This document shows positions 47,509 to 57,139 of a stretch of 64,000 bases of DNA, piece after piece; positions within the stretch are counted from its first letter, which is position 1; each line of letters begins with the position of its first letter. The notes beneath the pieces are model-generated. The model searched no databases. It was not told the origin of the DNA and saw only the letters and a program-made list of their open reading frames with translations. A program made the translations under genes and the position numbers. This stretch comes from an uncultured Lachnospira sp. (GTDB taxonomy: Bacteria > Bacillota > Clostridia > Lachnospirales > Lachnospiraceae), in assembly GCA_934359185.1 (NCBI GenBank), contig CAKRLE010000005.1:62001-126000 (forward strand), in the 5' to 3' direction.

Positions 47509-49215
47509 TCAGTTATTCAGGTTGTACTGCTTAACAACATCCTCATATTCATCATAGTGAATTATTCTGAATCTGCCTATATCAGTTGCTCCAGCATCTG
47601 CAGGTATAACTATCAGTGACCACGGCTGTGTCTTTGCAGCCGGATCATCCTTCCATACATTCTCTGTAAGATCATTAGGAGCCACATGAAATCTTACAAC
47701 ATCCCTGTCACCTATCTGATAGAGATTATCACCATACGCAGCGGCATCTTTTAAACATGATGCCGCTATAGTTGCATTAAGATTTGTAAATGTAACCTTG
47801 GAATTATCAACAACGATTTCATCCTGATGTACGTTCTTATCCTTTACAAGAATTGCAGGATTCTGATAAAGATCAACACCGCCATGATCAGCTGTTATAA
47901 TTATTGTTGTATTATCATATATTCCTTTATCCTTAAGTTCCTGCATATATTCAGATATAATCTTGAATACACCTCTTGTCTGTAAATCCACACCCACAGA
48001 ATTCTCTGGAACTCTCTTGGCATCATCTCCCATCACATATGGACCATGCGAGCCATTCAGATGATACATTACAAATGTGTTTTTATCATTCTGCAATGTT
48101 ATTCCTTTGTCCTTATAATCTTCATAAAACTGCGCATCATCAAGTCCATACATATTGGATGACTGGTCACGGATGCTTATATAATTACTAAAATCTCCTG
48201 TATACAACCAGAAATGCTGCTTTAAAAACTGTGGCATGGCATAAAATGATACAAGTTTATATAAGCACTTATAAAAGCCTTCCTTCGACGTAATAACATA
48301 TTCCTGTTCCATCTTAAGATTATCAACATTATCTTTGTCACAATGGTCAAGATAATAATACTCTGTATATAGCTTAACCTGATAATTCTCATTTTTCATA
48401 TCACTAAACAGGTTCGATTCACCATATGCCTCTTTATAGAAATCTTCATATTCCTGTTGTGCATTATAATCAATTTTTCCTGTAAGTATTGTCGGAATTC
48501 CTAATACCGTTGGTGAACCACCCGCAACTGCATCTTTGAAATATGTGAAATCCTTAAGATTGTCTTTATACTCTTTATCTGTTAATACCATATCTTCAAA
48601 CCAGCTTGAATCAAGGGTATCAACAACAAACATAACAGTATTATTCTTTGAAGACAATTCAAATTCACCATTCTTTGTTACAGCAAAATCATTAATTACT
48701 GTCTTATGTGTAGTAAGAATGATTACCACTAGTGACACTGCCTGCATTGCAGTTAACAGAAAGCTTCCCCATCTTACAGCCAGCTCAATTATGTTTTTCT
48801 TAATAATATATACAATCTGTGGAACAACTATACACAGTATCCACGCAGCAGCACTTATAATCCCATTAATCCTGTAAGCCGACCAGTCAATATTCTTACC
48901 ATTAAGTGAATTAAACGCAGGATTCAAAAAATTGCCCTGCACATAAAAACCCAGGGCAATCCCCGATATCAGAAGCACATATGAATCAAATGCTCTCTGA
49001 TTGAATATAAGTAATCCTATAATGTATATTGCGAGCCATGCAATAACTGCGACAGCAAGTATCGTTAAAACTATTTTAGAATAATCCACTGCAAACTCAT
49101 TAATATTGCTAAGATACAATGAACTTGGCATATATACTGCAAATGTAAATATAAGTAACAATGATGGTGCAAACAGCTTTATAACTTTTTCTTTTATTTT
49201 ACCTGCGTTACCCAT
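47509..49215 (-). CDS. Sulfatase/LTA-synthase-superfamily membrane enzyme
   Basis: 568 residues. Five or so N-terminal helices (15-175), then an external alkaline-phosphatase-superfamily domain: MFVVDTLDSSW (metal Asp), AGGSPTVLGIPTILTG (probable nucleophile Thr), MYHLNGSHGPYV and IITADHGGVDLYQ. This layout is shared by lipoteichoic acid synthase, phosphoethanolamine transferases and related phosphoglycerol transferases. The neighbouring YidC-glycerophosphotransferase makes a glycerol-phosphate role attractive. The exact substrate is not known. GGAG lies 8 nt upstream. Confidence 0.85.
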   Translation of the reverse strand: MGNAGKIKEKVIKLFAPSLLLIFTFAVYMPSSLYLSNINEFAVDYSKIVLTILAVAVIAWLAIYIIGLLIFNQRAFDSYVLLISGIALGFYVQGNFLNPAFNSLNGKNIDWSAYRINGIISAAAWILCIVVPQIVYIIKKNIIELAVRWGSFLLTAMQAVSLVVIILTTHKTVINDFAVTKNGEFELSSKNNTVMFVVDTLDSSWFEDMVLTDKEYKDNLKDFTYFKDAVAGGSPTVLGIPTILTGKIDYNAQQEYEDFYKEAYGESNLFSDMKNENYQVKLYTEYYYLDHCDKDNVDNLKMEQEYVITSKEGFYKCLYKLVSFYAMPQFLKQHFWLYTGDFSNYISIRDQSSNMYGLDDAQFYEDYKDKGITLQNDKNTFVMYHLNGSHGPYVMGDDAKRVPENSVGVDLQTRGVFKIISEYMQELKDKGIYDNTTIIITADHGGVDLYQNPAILVKDKNVHQDEIVVDNSKVTFTNLNATIAASCLKDAAAYGDNLYQIGDRDVVRFHVAPNDLTENVWKDDPAAKTQPWSLIVIPADAGATDIGRFRIIHYDEYEDVVKQYNLNN

Positions 49216-49237
49216 AACCTAATCTCCTGCCTGTATT

Positions 49238-49477
49238 CTACTTATCTTTAATATTATTATCTGCGGAAGATGTTGTATTAATTATGATTTCATCACTCTC
49301 TACTTCTTTATTTCTATTCTCATCAATACCCAGCTTCTCATTCATCTTCTTTTTAGCCTTTCTCCAGTAGATACCTACAGCCGCACCTATCGCAATAACA
49401 ACACCTGCAATTGCCTGGATTGCATATGTCATAACTGAAGGGTCAATATAACCACCTATCATAAATGTACTCATCAT
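49238..49477 (-). CDS. Small membrane protein next to the YidC fusion
   Basis: 79 residues: a short N-terminal segment, one hydrophobic helix (about residues 16-38, AIQAIAGVVIAIGAAVGIYW), then a strongly charged tail (KAKKKMNEKLG...). AAGGAGG lies 9 nt before the ATG. It is located between the YidC-glycerophosphotransferase fusion and the sulfatase-like gene, 34 and 22 bp away, so it is likely to belong to that module as an accessory protein. Family not recognised. Confidence 0.72.
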   Translation of the reverse strand: MMSTFMIGGYIDPSVMTYAIQAIAGVVIAIGAAVGIYWRKAKKKMNEKLGIDENRNKEVESDEIIINTTSSADNNIKDK

Positions 49478-49511
49478 TTTAAAAATCCTCCTTAAATATA
49501 TTAAAATTCAA

Positions 49512-51614
49512 TTATTTTTTCTTTTCCTGTATCTTTTTAACAATCTCATTCACTATGTACTGTGCACCAACTTCTGAACTATGTCCAAGATTATACACAT
49601 ACTCATGCACAAAATTATCAATTCGGCTTCTATACATAGCAGCATCATCAAACATTTTTTCAACAATCACTGATGCTTTATCCATTTCATCAGGATTAAG
49701 CGTTGCCCCTATACTATCTCTCATCCATATGTTTATAGGCTCAATTTCAATCTTCTGATATTCCGGATTCATAACTTTCATAGGAGTATTGATAAACAAT
49801 ACAGGTTTACATGTTGTATACGCATACTCATAGGCAATACCAGACCAGTCTGTTATCATCATATCAGCCTCAAATACTGTACTGTTTGATGAAAAATCTG
49901 TCTGTATCTCTATATCTCTGTCAACAGAATATTTCTGCTTAAGCTCCTCCATGCGTTCAGGCATATGTCTTACATGCTGTGGATGAGGTCGTACGGTAAT
50001 CTTATATCCATGTCCTGCAAGATTGTCAAGCAGTTCTTCAAGACAGCTGTCTACTATATTGTCTTTCTGCCATGATGGTGCAATCAGAATAGATCTCATG
50101 CCATCATTTTTCTTCTGGCTTTTCTGGTAATCCTCTCTCATTGAATCAAGAAGGCTGTATCCCCATTCAACAAGTTTTTTCTTTGGAAGGCCATATACTT
50201 CCTCTGTTTTTTCAATTTCCTCTTTTTGATGCTTACCCGTGCAGAATACTGTATCAAAATGGTTCATTGAACCTTTTCTCATTGTCATATTCAGGCTGTC
50301 CATTCCATGAGGAATATATATATATTCAATATCTTTCCTGATATAGCTTCTCTTGATATGATAGTTTTCAAGATCAGGCATAGTCATTACAACAATATCC
50401 GCATCCATCTTCATCATAAGTGTTATCAGCTTTTTTTCACCGATATAATATGCTTTGATATGCTGATTTTTTTCTGCAAGCTCAAAAATACTGTCTTTCG
50501 GATCACTCGTTATGTAATGTATAACTATATTGGTGTTCTTGAGAATATATTCTATCATTCCTTGATAATATTTATAAAATCCATTGTTCTCGGAATAAAA
50601 TACAAGATGCTTGTTAACCACAGAAAAAAATCTTTTATAATCAGCTCTCTCTCTTCTTGCATATGGGTTTTTAGTAAATATTTTCTTTTTTGTGCTGCTT
50701 CCACCGATTTCCTGCAAAGCCATTAACTCATTCTTACTGTTCTCAAGATCTTCGTAGTCAACATAATCTTTGGGATTAATCGCCCAATTTAACATGTACA
50801 GCTGAAGTATTGCGAACAGATTACTTGCTATCCAGTATAGGGCAACTCCAGCTGGCACAAACCATCCAAGATACAACGAGAGGCCTACCGATAGTACCAT
50901 CATTCCGTATTTGTTAAGCTTTGACTGCTCTGCCTGTAATACGTTGCTTGCATTTTGCGCAACACATAACAACCAAGCCGAAAATCCTGCAACAAACGGA
51001 ACTATTATATCAATGCCACCAACTTCCGATGGAACCCAGCTAAGATTAATTCCTAAAAATCCCATATTAAGATTTTTTATAGAATCTAATATTCCAGCTA
51101 TGTCTATATCAGAAAACTGTGGCTGCAATGCAAGAAACTGACTTTCATATGTTCCATTCTTGATATTTTCTACAACTGCAAGCTGAATAGACGATGATTC
51201 CGGATCAGCTCCTGTAAGTGTTACTATAAGACTATTAAATGCATCTATAACATCTGCAGGAAGATGTAACAGATAATCCAGCGGATGATAGATAACAGCA
51301 ACAAGACCTAACAAAAGAATTATCTGTACAGCAAGAGGAATAAGTGACGCAAGCGGATTATATTTCTCTTGCTTGAACAATTTAGACTGTTCATCGGCTA
51401 TCGAATCTTTATCTCCAAAGAAACGCGTTTTTATCCTGTTAATCTCTGGCTGCATCTTAACCATTTTAATTGAATTTTTCTGAACCCATATTGATATGGG
51501 TAAAAGTACTATTTTACTTATAAATGTAAACAGAATAATTGCTATTCCATAATTGCTTATTAACCTATAGCACCATGCCATCACATAACCAAGTGCACTT
51601 GATAATATATTCAT
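49512..51614 (-). CDS. YidC/Oxa1 insertase fused to CDP-glycerol glycerophosphotransferase
   Basis: 700 residues. Residues 1-280 form a YidC-type insertase: NYGIAIILFTFISKIVLLPI, KMQPEINRIKTRF, QEKYNPLASLIPLAVQI and the final VPAGVALYWIASNLFAILQ helix. The groove arginine of YidC is Lys34 here. Residues 335-700 form a TagF-like glycerophosphotransferase: YIPHGMDSLNM and RPHPQHVRH carry the two conserved His, and TDWSGIAYEYAYTTCKPVLF fits the CDP-glycerol-binding end. A single reading frame crosses the junction. It may place a transferase at its lipid-linked acceptor, or the YidC part may act on a polymer rather than on proteins. RBS AGGGGG. Confidence 0.88.
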   Translation of the reverse strand: MNILSSALGYVMAWCYRLISNYGIAIILFTFISKIVLLPISIWVQKNSIKMVKMQPEINRIKTRFFGDKDSIADEQSKLFKQEKYNPLASLIPLAVQIILLLGLVAVIYHPLDYLLHLPADVIDAFNSLIVTLTGADPESSSIQLAVVENIKNGTYESQFLALQPQFSDIDIAGILDSIKNLNMGFLGINLSWVPSEVGGIDIIVPFVAGFSAWLLCVAQNASNVLQAEQSKLNKYGMMVLSVGLSLYLGWFVPAGVALYWIASNLFAILQLYMLNWAINPKDYVDYEDLENSKNELMALQEIGGSSTKKKIFTKNPYARRERADYKRFFSVVNKHLVFYSENNGFYKYYQGMIEYILKNTNIVIHYITSDPKDSIFELAEKNQHIKAYYIGEKKLITLMMKMDADIVVMTMPDLENYHIKRSYIRKDIEYIYIPHGMDSLNMTMRKGSMNHFDTVFCTGKHQKEEIEKTEEVYGLPKKKLVEWGYSLLDSMREDYQKSQKKNDGMRSILIAPSWQKDNIVDSCLEELLDNLAGHGYKITVRPHPQHVRHMPERMEELKQKYSVDRDIEIQTDFSSNSTVFEADMMITDWSGIAYEYAYTTCKPVLFINTPMKVMNPEYQKIEIEPINIWMRDSIGATLNPDEMDKASVIVEKMFDDAAMYRSRIDNFVHEYVYNLGHSSEVGAQYIVNEIVKKIQEKKK

Positions 51615-51623
51615 ATGTCCCCC

Positions 51624-52820
51624 TTATTGTTCATCCTTATGTGATGAATTTCCTACTCTTTCAATAATCCTGTCAAACTTCTTCATGATGTCATCCCACT
51701 GGAAGTAATCCTCGACATACTTTCTTGCGTTAGCACAGAGCATCTTGTATTCTTCTGGATGCTCTAACATATAATTAACACATCCCTCAAATTCAAAGTA
51801 ATTCTTGTAATACAGACCACCATTACTCTTAACGCAGTGTCCCTTTAACACATCACATATACCATTGACAATAACAGGAATTGAAAGTGTCATTGCCTCA
51901 AGAACTGATATTGAGAGGCTCTCAAACTTAGACGGAAGTATAAGTGCCTTTGCACCCTTAATTCCATCAAACTTATCCTCATCACTCACAAATCCAAGAC
52001 TTATAATGTCAGGACTCTTAGGAATGTCACACACTGCCTTTCCCATAAGAACAAGCTTTAAGTTATTCTTATTTCTCTTCTTATACTCAAGGAAATACTT
52101 GAAAAGTCTTGGACAATCCTTGCCTTCGTCAATTCGTCCTACATATATAATATACTCGTCAAGATTATATTTTTTCTTGAATCGCTCACTATCTACGTGT
52201 GCGGGCACATCTACACCGACACCCATAACCTCATATGGAACATCCTCATTATGAAAGATTGCATGTACAAGCTCTTTCTCCTCATCTGTGAGGAATACAA
52301 ATGCATCTGCTGCCCCGAATACCTTCTTATACATATCAAAATGTATGAATGGCTCCTGATGTGCTGTAGGAATAAATATTGCCTTATCCTTAATTCTCAC
52401 TATGCTCTTAACAGCAGTGTAATAAAGGTATGTGACTACAATAATTGCCTCATATTCATCCTGATGCTCGTCTACATATTCAACAAGCTCTGGACAATAT
52501 GGTCCCATGTTTTCTATCCATTTATCAGATGTCTCAACATCCGCATCCGGATTAGAGAGCATATATGAATCAAGCGCTGAGAATATCTTAGGAATCCTCT
52601 CATGGACTGTCTTGAATCTTCTTACTGTTACGCCATTGATTGTCTCAACACCCTCTTTATAGTAATTAGACCATTTGACATATTCAACAGCACATGAAGT
52701 TAACACTTCCACATCATACTTAGCAATAAGTCTCTCTGCAATCTGTCTTGAGTAAAGCTCTGAACCACCATTTACCTCAAGTCCATATCTCTGGTTAATA
52801 ATAGCAATTTTCTTCTTCAT
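51624..52820 (-). CDS. GT4 glycosyltransferase
   Basis: 398 residues in two Rossmann-like halves. Donor-site motif PSKFESLSISVLEAMTLSIP (E-x7-E), acceptor-side NGGSELYSRQIAERL near the start. It is a tandem paralogue of the next gene up (shared FEFEGCVNYMLE and KYV-DYFQWD pattern). The ATG at 52820 is preferred to the TTG at 52832, which lies inside the upstream gene's end. Sugar and linkage unknown; cytoplasmic, probably adding a residue to the glycan exported by the ABC system. Confidence 0.9.
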   Translation of the reverse strand: MKKKIAIINQRYGLEVNGGSELYSRQIAERLIAKYDVEVLTSCAVEYVKWSNYYKEGVETINGVTVRRFKTVHERIPKIFSALDSYMLSNPDADVETSDKWIENMGPYCPELVEYVDEHQDEYEAIIVVTYLYYTAVKSIVRIKDKAIFIPTAHQEPFIHFDMYKKVFGAADAFVFLTDEEKELVHAIFHNEDVPYEVMGVGVDVPAHVDSERFKKKYNLDEYIIYVGRIDEGKDCPRLFKYFLEYKKRNKNNLKLVLMGKAVCDIPKSPDIISLGFVSDEDKFDGIKGAKALILPSKFESLSISVLEAMTLSIPVIVNGICDVLKGHCVKSNGGLYYKNYFEFEGCVNYMLEHPEEYKMLCANARKYVEDYFQWDDIMKKFDRIIERVGNSSHKDEQ

Positions 52821-52824
52821 CTTC

Positions 52825-54003
52825 TTATCCAATCGCTTTCATAAATTTATCAATCACAATATCCCATGTGAAGTTATCAAGTACATACTTTCGTCCATTA
52901 AGTCCCATCTGATGCGCTGTTGATTCATTGTCAAGAATATAATCAACACAGCCCTCAAACTGGAAATAATCCCTGAAATACAATCCTGCGTTAGACTCTC
53001 TGGCAAAATTAGTTGTCACTGCACAGCCTTCATGGACAAGCACAGGTCTTTCACACAGCCAGCTCTCCATAATAACAAGCGAAAAGCTCTCATGCAGTGA
53101 TGGCTGGCACAGAAGCTCTGCCCCTGCATACGCATCAAACTTATCCTGCATAGCAAGGAATCCCATATCAATGATATCCTCTTTAAACTCTTCTGGTATT
53201 GTAACATCGCCGCCGCCAATCATTACAAGCTTTAACTTATCACGTTCTGGATTACGCTTCTTATATTCACAGAAATACTTAATCAGAGTATATATATTCT
53301 TGCTTTCATCTTTTCTTCCAGCATATAAAATATACGGATAATTCACATTGTATTTCTTTCGGAATCGTTCTGCATCATATTCAAATTCAGTATCAACACC
53401 AGCCCCCATAACTGTCTCTTTTACCTTTGACAGCTTCCATAATCTTCTTGCAAGCTCCTGTTCTGGTTTTGACAGATATATGATTCCTGCCATATTGGCA
53501 TATGCTTCCCTGAATGAACGGAAATAAGCATAACACTCATCATGCAGACATGATATAAGAACCGACTTAAAAGGGCAGGCATTAATGCCATTGTATGTCG
53601 GAGCAAACATATATGGAATGTACACAAACTTGTGATATTCCTCACTGTGATTCTTGATATAGTCATACAAATCCTGACTATTTACCATTTCTCGCAAAAA
53701 AATCTGCTCTTCTTCCATGGATATTGTTTCTCCACGCATCAGCCTCGCATTGATTGCATGAAATTCCTTCATATTGCCTTTTCTGACCTTAAATCTTCTT
53801 ACCGGAATACCCTCAACTATTTCAACACCTTCCTTGAAATAATTCTCTGTCCAATCAGCTGAAAACTCTTTGACACATGTCGTAAGAATCTCTAAATCCA
53901 CGCCTCTTTTATGAAGCTGTGTAACTATTCCTTTGAGTTCAAGCTCTGCTCCACCCCTGATATCCTTGTGATACCACGGAATGACAAATCCTATCTTTTT
54001 CAT
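52825..54003 (-). CDS. GT4 glycosyltransferase
   Basis: 392 residues. RGGAELELKGIVTQLHKRGV at the N-terminus and the donor-site block PSLHESFSLVIMESWLCERP (E-x7-E) near residue 300. Close in layout to the gene downstream, with which it shares DYFQFEGCVDYIL, indicating duplication. AGGTG ribosome site. Sugar and linkage unknown. Confidence 0.9.
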   Translation of the reverse strand: MKKIGFVIPWYHKDIRGGAELELKGIVTQLHKRGVDLEILTTCVKEFSADWTENYFKEGVEIVEGIPVRRFKVRKGNMKEFHAINARLMRGETISMEEEQIFLREMVNSQDLYDYIKNHSEEYHKFVYIPYMFAPTYNGINACPFKSVLISCLHDECYAYFRSFREAYANMAGIIYLSKPEQELARRLWKLSKVKETVMGAGVDTEFEYDAERFRKKYNVNYPYILYAGRKDESKNIYTLIKYFCEYKKRNPERDKLKLVMIGGGDVTIPEEFKEDIIDMGFLAMQDKFDAYAGAELLCQPSLHESFSLVIMESWLCERPVLVHEGCAVTTNFARESNAGLYFRDYFQFEGCVDYILDNESTAHQMGLNGRKYVLDNFTWDIVIDKFMKAIG

Positions 54004-54016
54004 ACGCCATCACCTT

Positions 54017-55087
54017 TTACACAAATTCAGCAATATATCTCTTTAACTGCTCTGCAATTTTTTCATACTGGAAATCTTTAACTCTCTCATTGCCAAGTTC
54101 CACAAGCATCTTCCTCAAATGTGAATCTGTTATTACTTTGTCAATGCATCCTGCCGCTACTATAGGATCACTGCTGTCTAACAGCATTCCCTTATAATTC
54201 ATAGTCTCCGGAACTGCCGCCACCGCTCTTGCCACAACAGGAACCTGAAACATCATGGCTTCAACTACCGGCACACAGAATCCCTCATGCTCACTCATGC
54301 ATAAGAACACATCAGCAGTTTTAAAGCATGCAATAATCTCATTAAATTTTATATGTCCTGTAAATACAACATCATTCTGTATTCCAAGCCTTGTAACATA
54401 ATCAACAAGCCTTAAATAATATGGGTCTTCTGCACGGTATGAACCTGCAAGTATAAGTCTTGCCTTAGTATTATACAGCTTTCTATAATAATAAAATGCC
54501 GCTATTACATTTTCCTGCTTTTTGTTAGGTGCAATTCTTCCCGTGAATAACACATTCGTGCGGTTATCACTTCCATAATCTATCATAAAATCTCTTGATG
54601 GTTTTCTCTTGTAATCATCCATAGGAATTACAATTGGAAGAACGTCTATCCTGCACTTATATCCCATATTAATTAAATCCTGCCTGTTAAATTCTGACAC
54701 AGCAAGGCAATAGTCTACCTTATCCGCAAGATATCTGGCACCCTCAAGCCCATACTCACATATGCCCGCAAACCTCTCATCATTGCCCTTGAAAAATTCT
54801 GGCGGTGTTACATTATGATACACAAGAATCTTTCTGCATGGAAATTCTGCTATATCATAATTGAGCTTTGTTCCTGTCGAAAAATGATACATTATGATGT
54901 CCGATTTATTCAATTCTCCAATCTTATCTAACGGTCTGGCAACACCTCGCTCAACATTTGACACAATACTCTCTGCATATATGCCTGTCGAATATCCCAT
55001 CTCTTTGATGACCTTATCAAATGCTATTGCATCATTGCTTACAGCATCACCATTAGCTATCGTTGATAACACCTGAATTATTCTCAT
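54017..55087 (-). CDS. GT4 glycosyltransferase
   Basis: 356 residues. IIQVLSTIANGDAVSNDAIA start, PNKKQENVIAAFYYY and CMSEHEGFCVPVVEAMMFQVP donor-site motif (E-x7-E). It belongs to a group of bacterial GT4 enzymes often found with Wzm/Wzt systems. GAGGAG lies 5 nt before the ATG. Sugar and linkage unknown. Confidence 0.9.
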   Translation of the reverse strand: MRIIQVLSTIANGDAVSNDAIAFDKVIKEMGYSTGIYAESIVSNVERGVARPLDKIGELNKSDIIMYHFSTGTKLNYDIAEFPCRKILVYHNVTPPEFFKGNDERFAGICEYGLEGARYLADKVDYCLAVSEFNRQDLINMGYKCRIDVLPIVIPMDDYKRKPSRDFMIDYGSDNRTNVLFTGRIAPNKKQENVIAAFYYYRKLYNTKARLILAGSYRAEDPYYLRLVDYVTRLGIQNDVVFTGHIKFNEIIACFKTADVFLCMSEHEGFCVPVVEAMMFQVPVVARAVAAVPETMNYKGMLLDSSDPIVAAGCIDKVITDSHLRKMLVELGNERVKDFQYEKIAEQLKRYIAEFV

Positions 55088-55110
55088 ACCTGCTCCTCAA
55101 CTCTGCACAA

Positions 55111-55533
55111 TTACTTGTCTGTCTTTCCCTCAAGCTCGCTTATCTTTGCCTTAAGGCCCTCTATCTCTTTGTTCTGCTCATCTATATAGCAGCTCATCTG
55201 GTTCATCATTCTTACAATTGAAGCATTAAAGCCATCCTGTGCCATAACAATAGGCTCCACAAAGAAATATACAAGCTTTCTTATAACCTTTCTGAAGAAA
55301 ACACGTACCTTTCCACCCTGAAGAGGTCTGTATGGATTAACCTCCCACTCATGGTTTGCAACATACAGGTCTTCATTGAACTTAACCCTGTCAAACTTTA
55401 ATACATTCATAGAACTTACATCAACCACTACATCATCAAAGCTGAGTAAGTCATTGGTATATCCTTTAGCAGATATATCATTTTTAATCTGCTCCATTAT
55501 ATTCTCAATATTAATATTATTCTCTTCTGCCAT
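55111..55533 (-). CDS. Small coiled-coil protein upstream of glycosyltransferases
   Basis: 140 residues, no signal peptide. The N-terminal helix INIENIMEQIKNDISAKGYT resembles short N-terminal extensions that appear in front of glycan methyltransferases and glycosyltransferases in Firmicutes. A basic, hydrophobic middle (RVFFRKVIRKLVYFFVEPIV) may contact the membrane. The C-terminus is a short coiled coil (CYIDEQNKEIEGLKAKISEL). It may tether or order the GT4 enzymes; this is inference. The ATG at 55533 with GGAGG at 5 nt is preferred to the GTG at 55545. Confidence 0.7.
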   Translation of the reverse strand: MAEENNINIENIMEQIKNDISAKGYTNDLLSFDDVVVDVSSMNVLKFDRVKFNEDLYVANHEWEVNPYRPLQGGKVRVFFRKVIRKLVYFFVEPIVMAQDGFNASIVRMMNQMSCYIDEQNKEIEGLKAKISELEGKTDK

Positions 55534-55550
55534 AACGACCTCCACCTGTT

Positions 55551-57137
55551 TTAGAAGTTTGCATATATAAATGACTGAACGCCATTAGTGTAACCAAATA
55601 TAAATATGATAATGATAAGTGCATAATACACGGACCATCTTACCGGAAGTGGTTTCGCTGCCAATGATTCACGGATGTTAATACCCTTTTCTTTTATCAG
55701 ACTGATAATAAATACCACAATACATCCAACTGCTATTACCACGTAATCACGCATTTCCAGTCCTAACAGCATCATGCTTCCATCTGTAAACTGTGAAAAT
55801 GAGAAGCTTACAATTGAATATTTCATCATGATAAGAGCAACTGTGAATGACAGTCCCATATCAAAATACCAGCCTATGTTAGTAAGTATAAATGTTCTTA
55901 TTATCTGGACAACCTTCCATGCCTTACTTTCCGGATTAATATGTGTTATCTTAAAGCCCTTCTCATACACCGGTTTAAGAAGCGCTGATATTGCCATTAT
56001 GAAACCATTGTAGAGACCATATGCTATATACTTCCATGAAGCACCATGCCATATACCTACTACAAAGAAAATAACTATATCAGCAAAACATATAGGAAGC
56101 GCCTTGCCTATGTGGTCTCCAAAATGTTTTCTGCCCCATTTGCCAAACTTATTCATTCCCTTGGACAATGACAATGGATAGAATATATAATCCTTCATCC
56201 ATGTACCTAATGTTATATGCCATCTTCTCCAGAACTCACCTATTGACTTAGAGAAATACGGCTGTCTGAAGTTCTCATCCATAGTAACGCCAAACATCTG
56301 CGCCACACCTATAACGATATCCATGCCGCCTGAGAAATCCATATATAACTGTACAGAATACATAAGAACAGCCCATATATATATAAATCCGCCATAGCTT
56401 TCATAATTATTGAACACTTCATTGACAACTACTGCTGCCCTGTCGGCTAAAATTATCTTCTTAGCTATACCCCAGAGGATTCTCTGCATTCCGAACTGGA
56501 GATTCTTTACATCCAGCTGATTACCATTAAACAACTGTGGTGCAAGCCTGTTAAATCTTCCAATCGGTCCCTGTAAAAGCTGTGGAAAGAATGACACGAA
56601 TAACCCCAACTTAAACGGATTCTTCTCCGCCTCATACTTTCCCTGATATACGTCAATAATGTAAGATACAGACTGGAAAGTGAAGAACGATATTCCCAGA
56701 GGAAGTGCCCACTTAACAAGCGGAACAGGATTTCCTCCAAAATGTGAAAGAACTGCATTCACATTTTCAAGAGCAAAGTTAGTATACTTAACAACTGCAA
56801 GCATACCAAAATTAAGTACACATGCCACCGCAAGGACAGCTCTCTTTTTCTTCTTTACTGTTTCTTTGTATGCCTTCTTTTCTTCTCTTGTTATTGTTTC
56901 CTTATTAGTGGCAAGATATTCCTGTGACTGCCTGATTATCCTGTCCAATAGTATTCCGCATATGTATATTACTGCTGTAGCGTACACCATAAATAGTGAA
57001 CATTTTACACTTGATACAAAATAGTATCCATAACTTACGATGAGAAGCCATATCCATCTGTACTTTTTAGGAAGCACATAATAACCTATAAGCGCAGCCG
57101 CAAGGAATGCAAAGAAATATAGTGTTGTAAATAACAT
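55551..57137 (-). CDS. MBOAT-family O-acyltransferase, second copy
   Basis: 528 residues with about 11 membrane segments. It has the same landmarks as the MBOAT at 11647-13161: SFFPQLLQGPIGRFNRL, WRRWHITLGTWMKDYIFYP and the catalytic VGIWHGASWKYIAYG His. A basic cytoplasmic loop (about 80-105, lysine-rich) is longer than in the first copy. The ATG at 57137 begins 2 bp after the stop of its SGNH partner; a possible ATG at 57155 lies inside that gene. It probably acylates the glycan made by this cluster. Confidence 0.92.
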   Translation of the reverse strand: MLFTTLYFFAFLAAALIGYYVLPKKYRWIWLLIVSYGYYFVSSVKCSLFMVYATAVIYICGILLDRIIRQSQEYLATNKETITREEKKAYKETVKKKKRAVLAVACVLNFGMLAVVKYTNFALENVNAVLSHFGGNPVPLVKWALPLGISFFTFQSVSYIIDVYQGKYEAEKNPFKLGLFVSFFPQLLQGPIGRFNRLAPQLFNGNQLDVKNLQFGMQRILWGIAKKIILADRAAVVVNEVFNNYESYGGFIYIWAVLMYSVQLYMDFSGGMDIVIGVAQMFGVTMDENFRQPYFSKSIGEFWRRWHITLGTWMKDYIFYPLSLSKGMNKFGKWGRKHFGDHIGKALPICFADIVIFFVVGIWHGASWKYIAYGLYNGFIMAISALLKPVYEKGFKITHINPESKAWKVVQIIRTFILTNIGWYFDMGLSFTVALIMMKYSIVSFSFSQFTDGSMMLLGLEMRDYVVIAVGCIVVFIISLIKEKGINIRESLAAKPLPVRWSVYYALIIIIFIFGYTNGVQSFIYANF

Positions 57138-57139
57138 AA

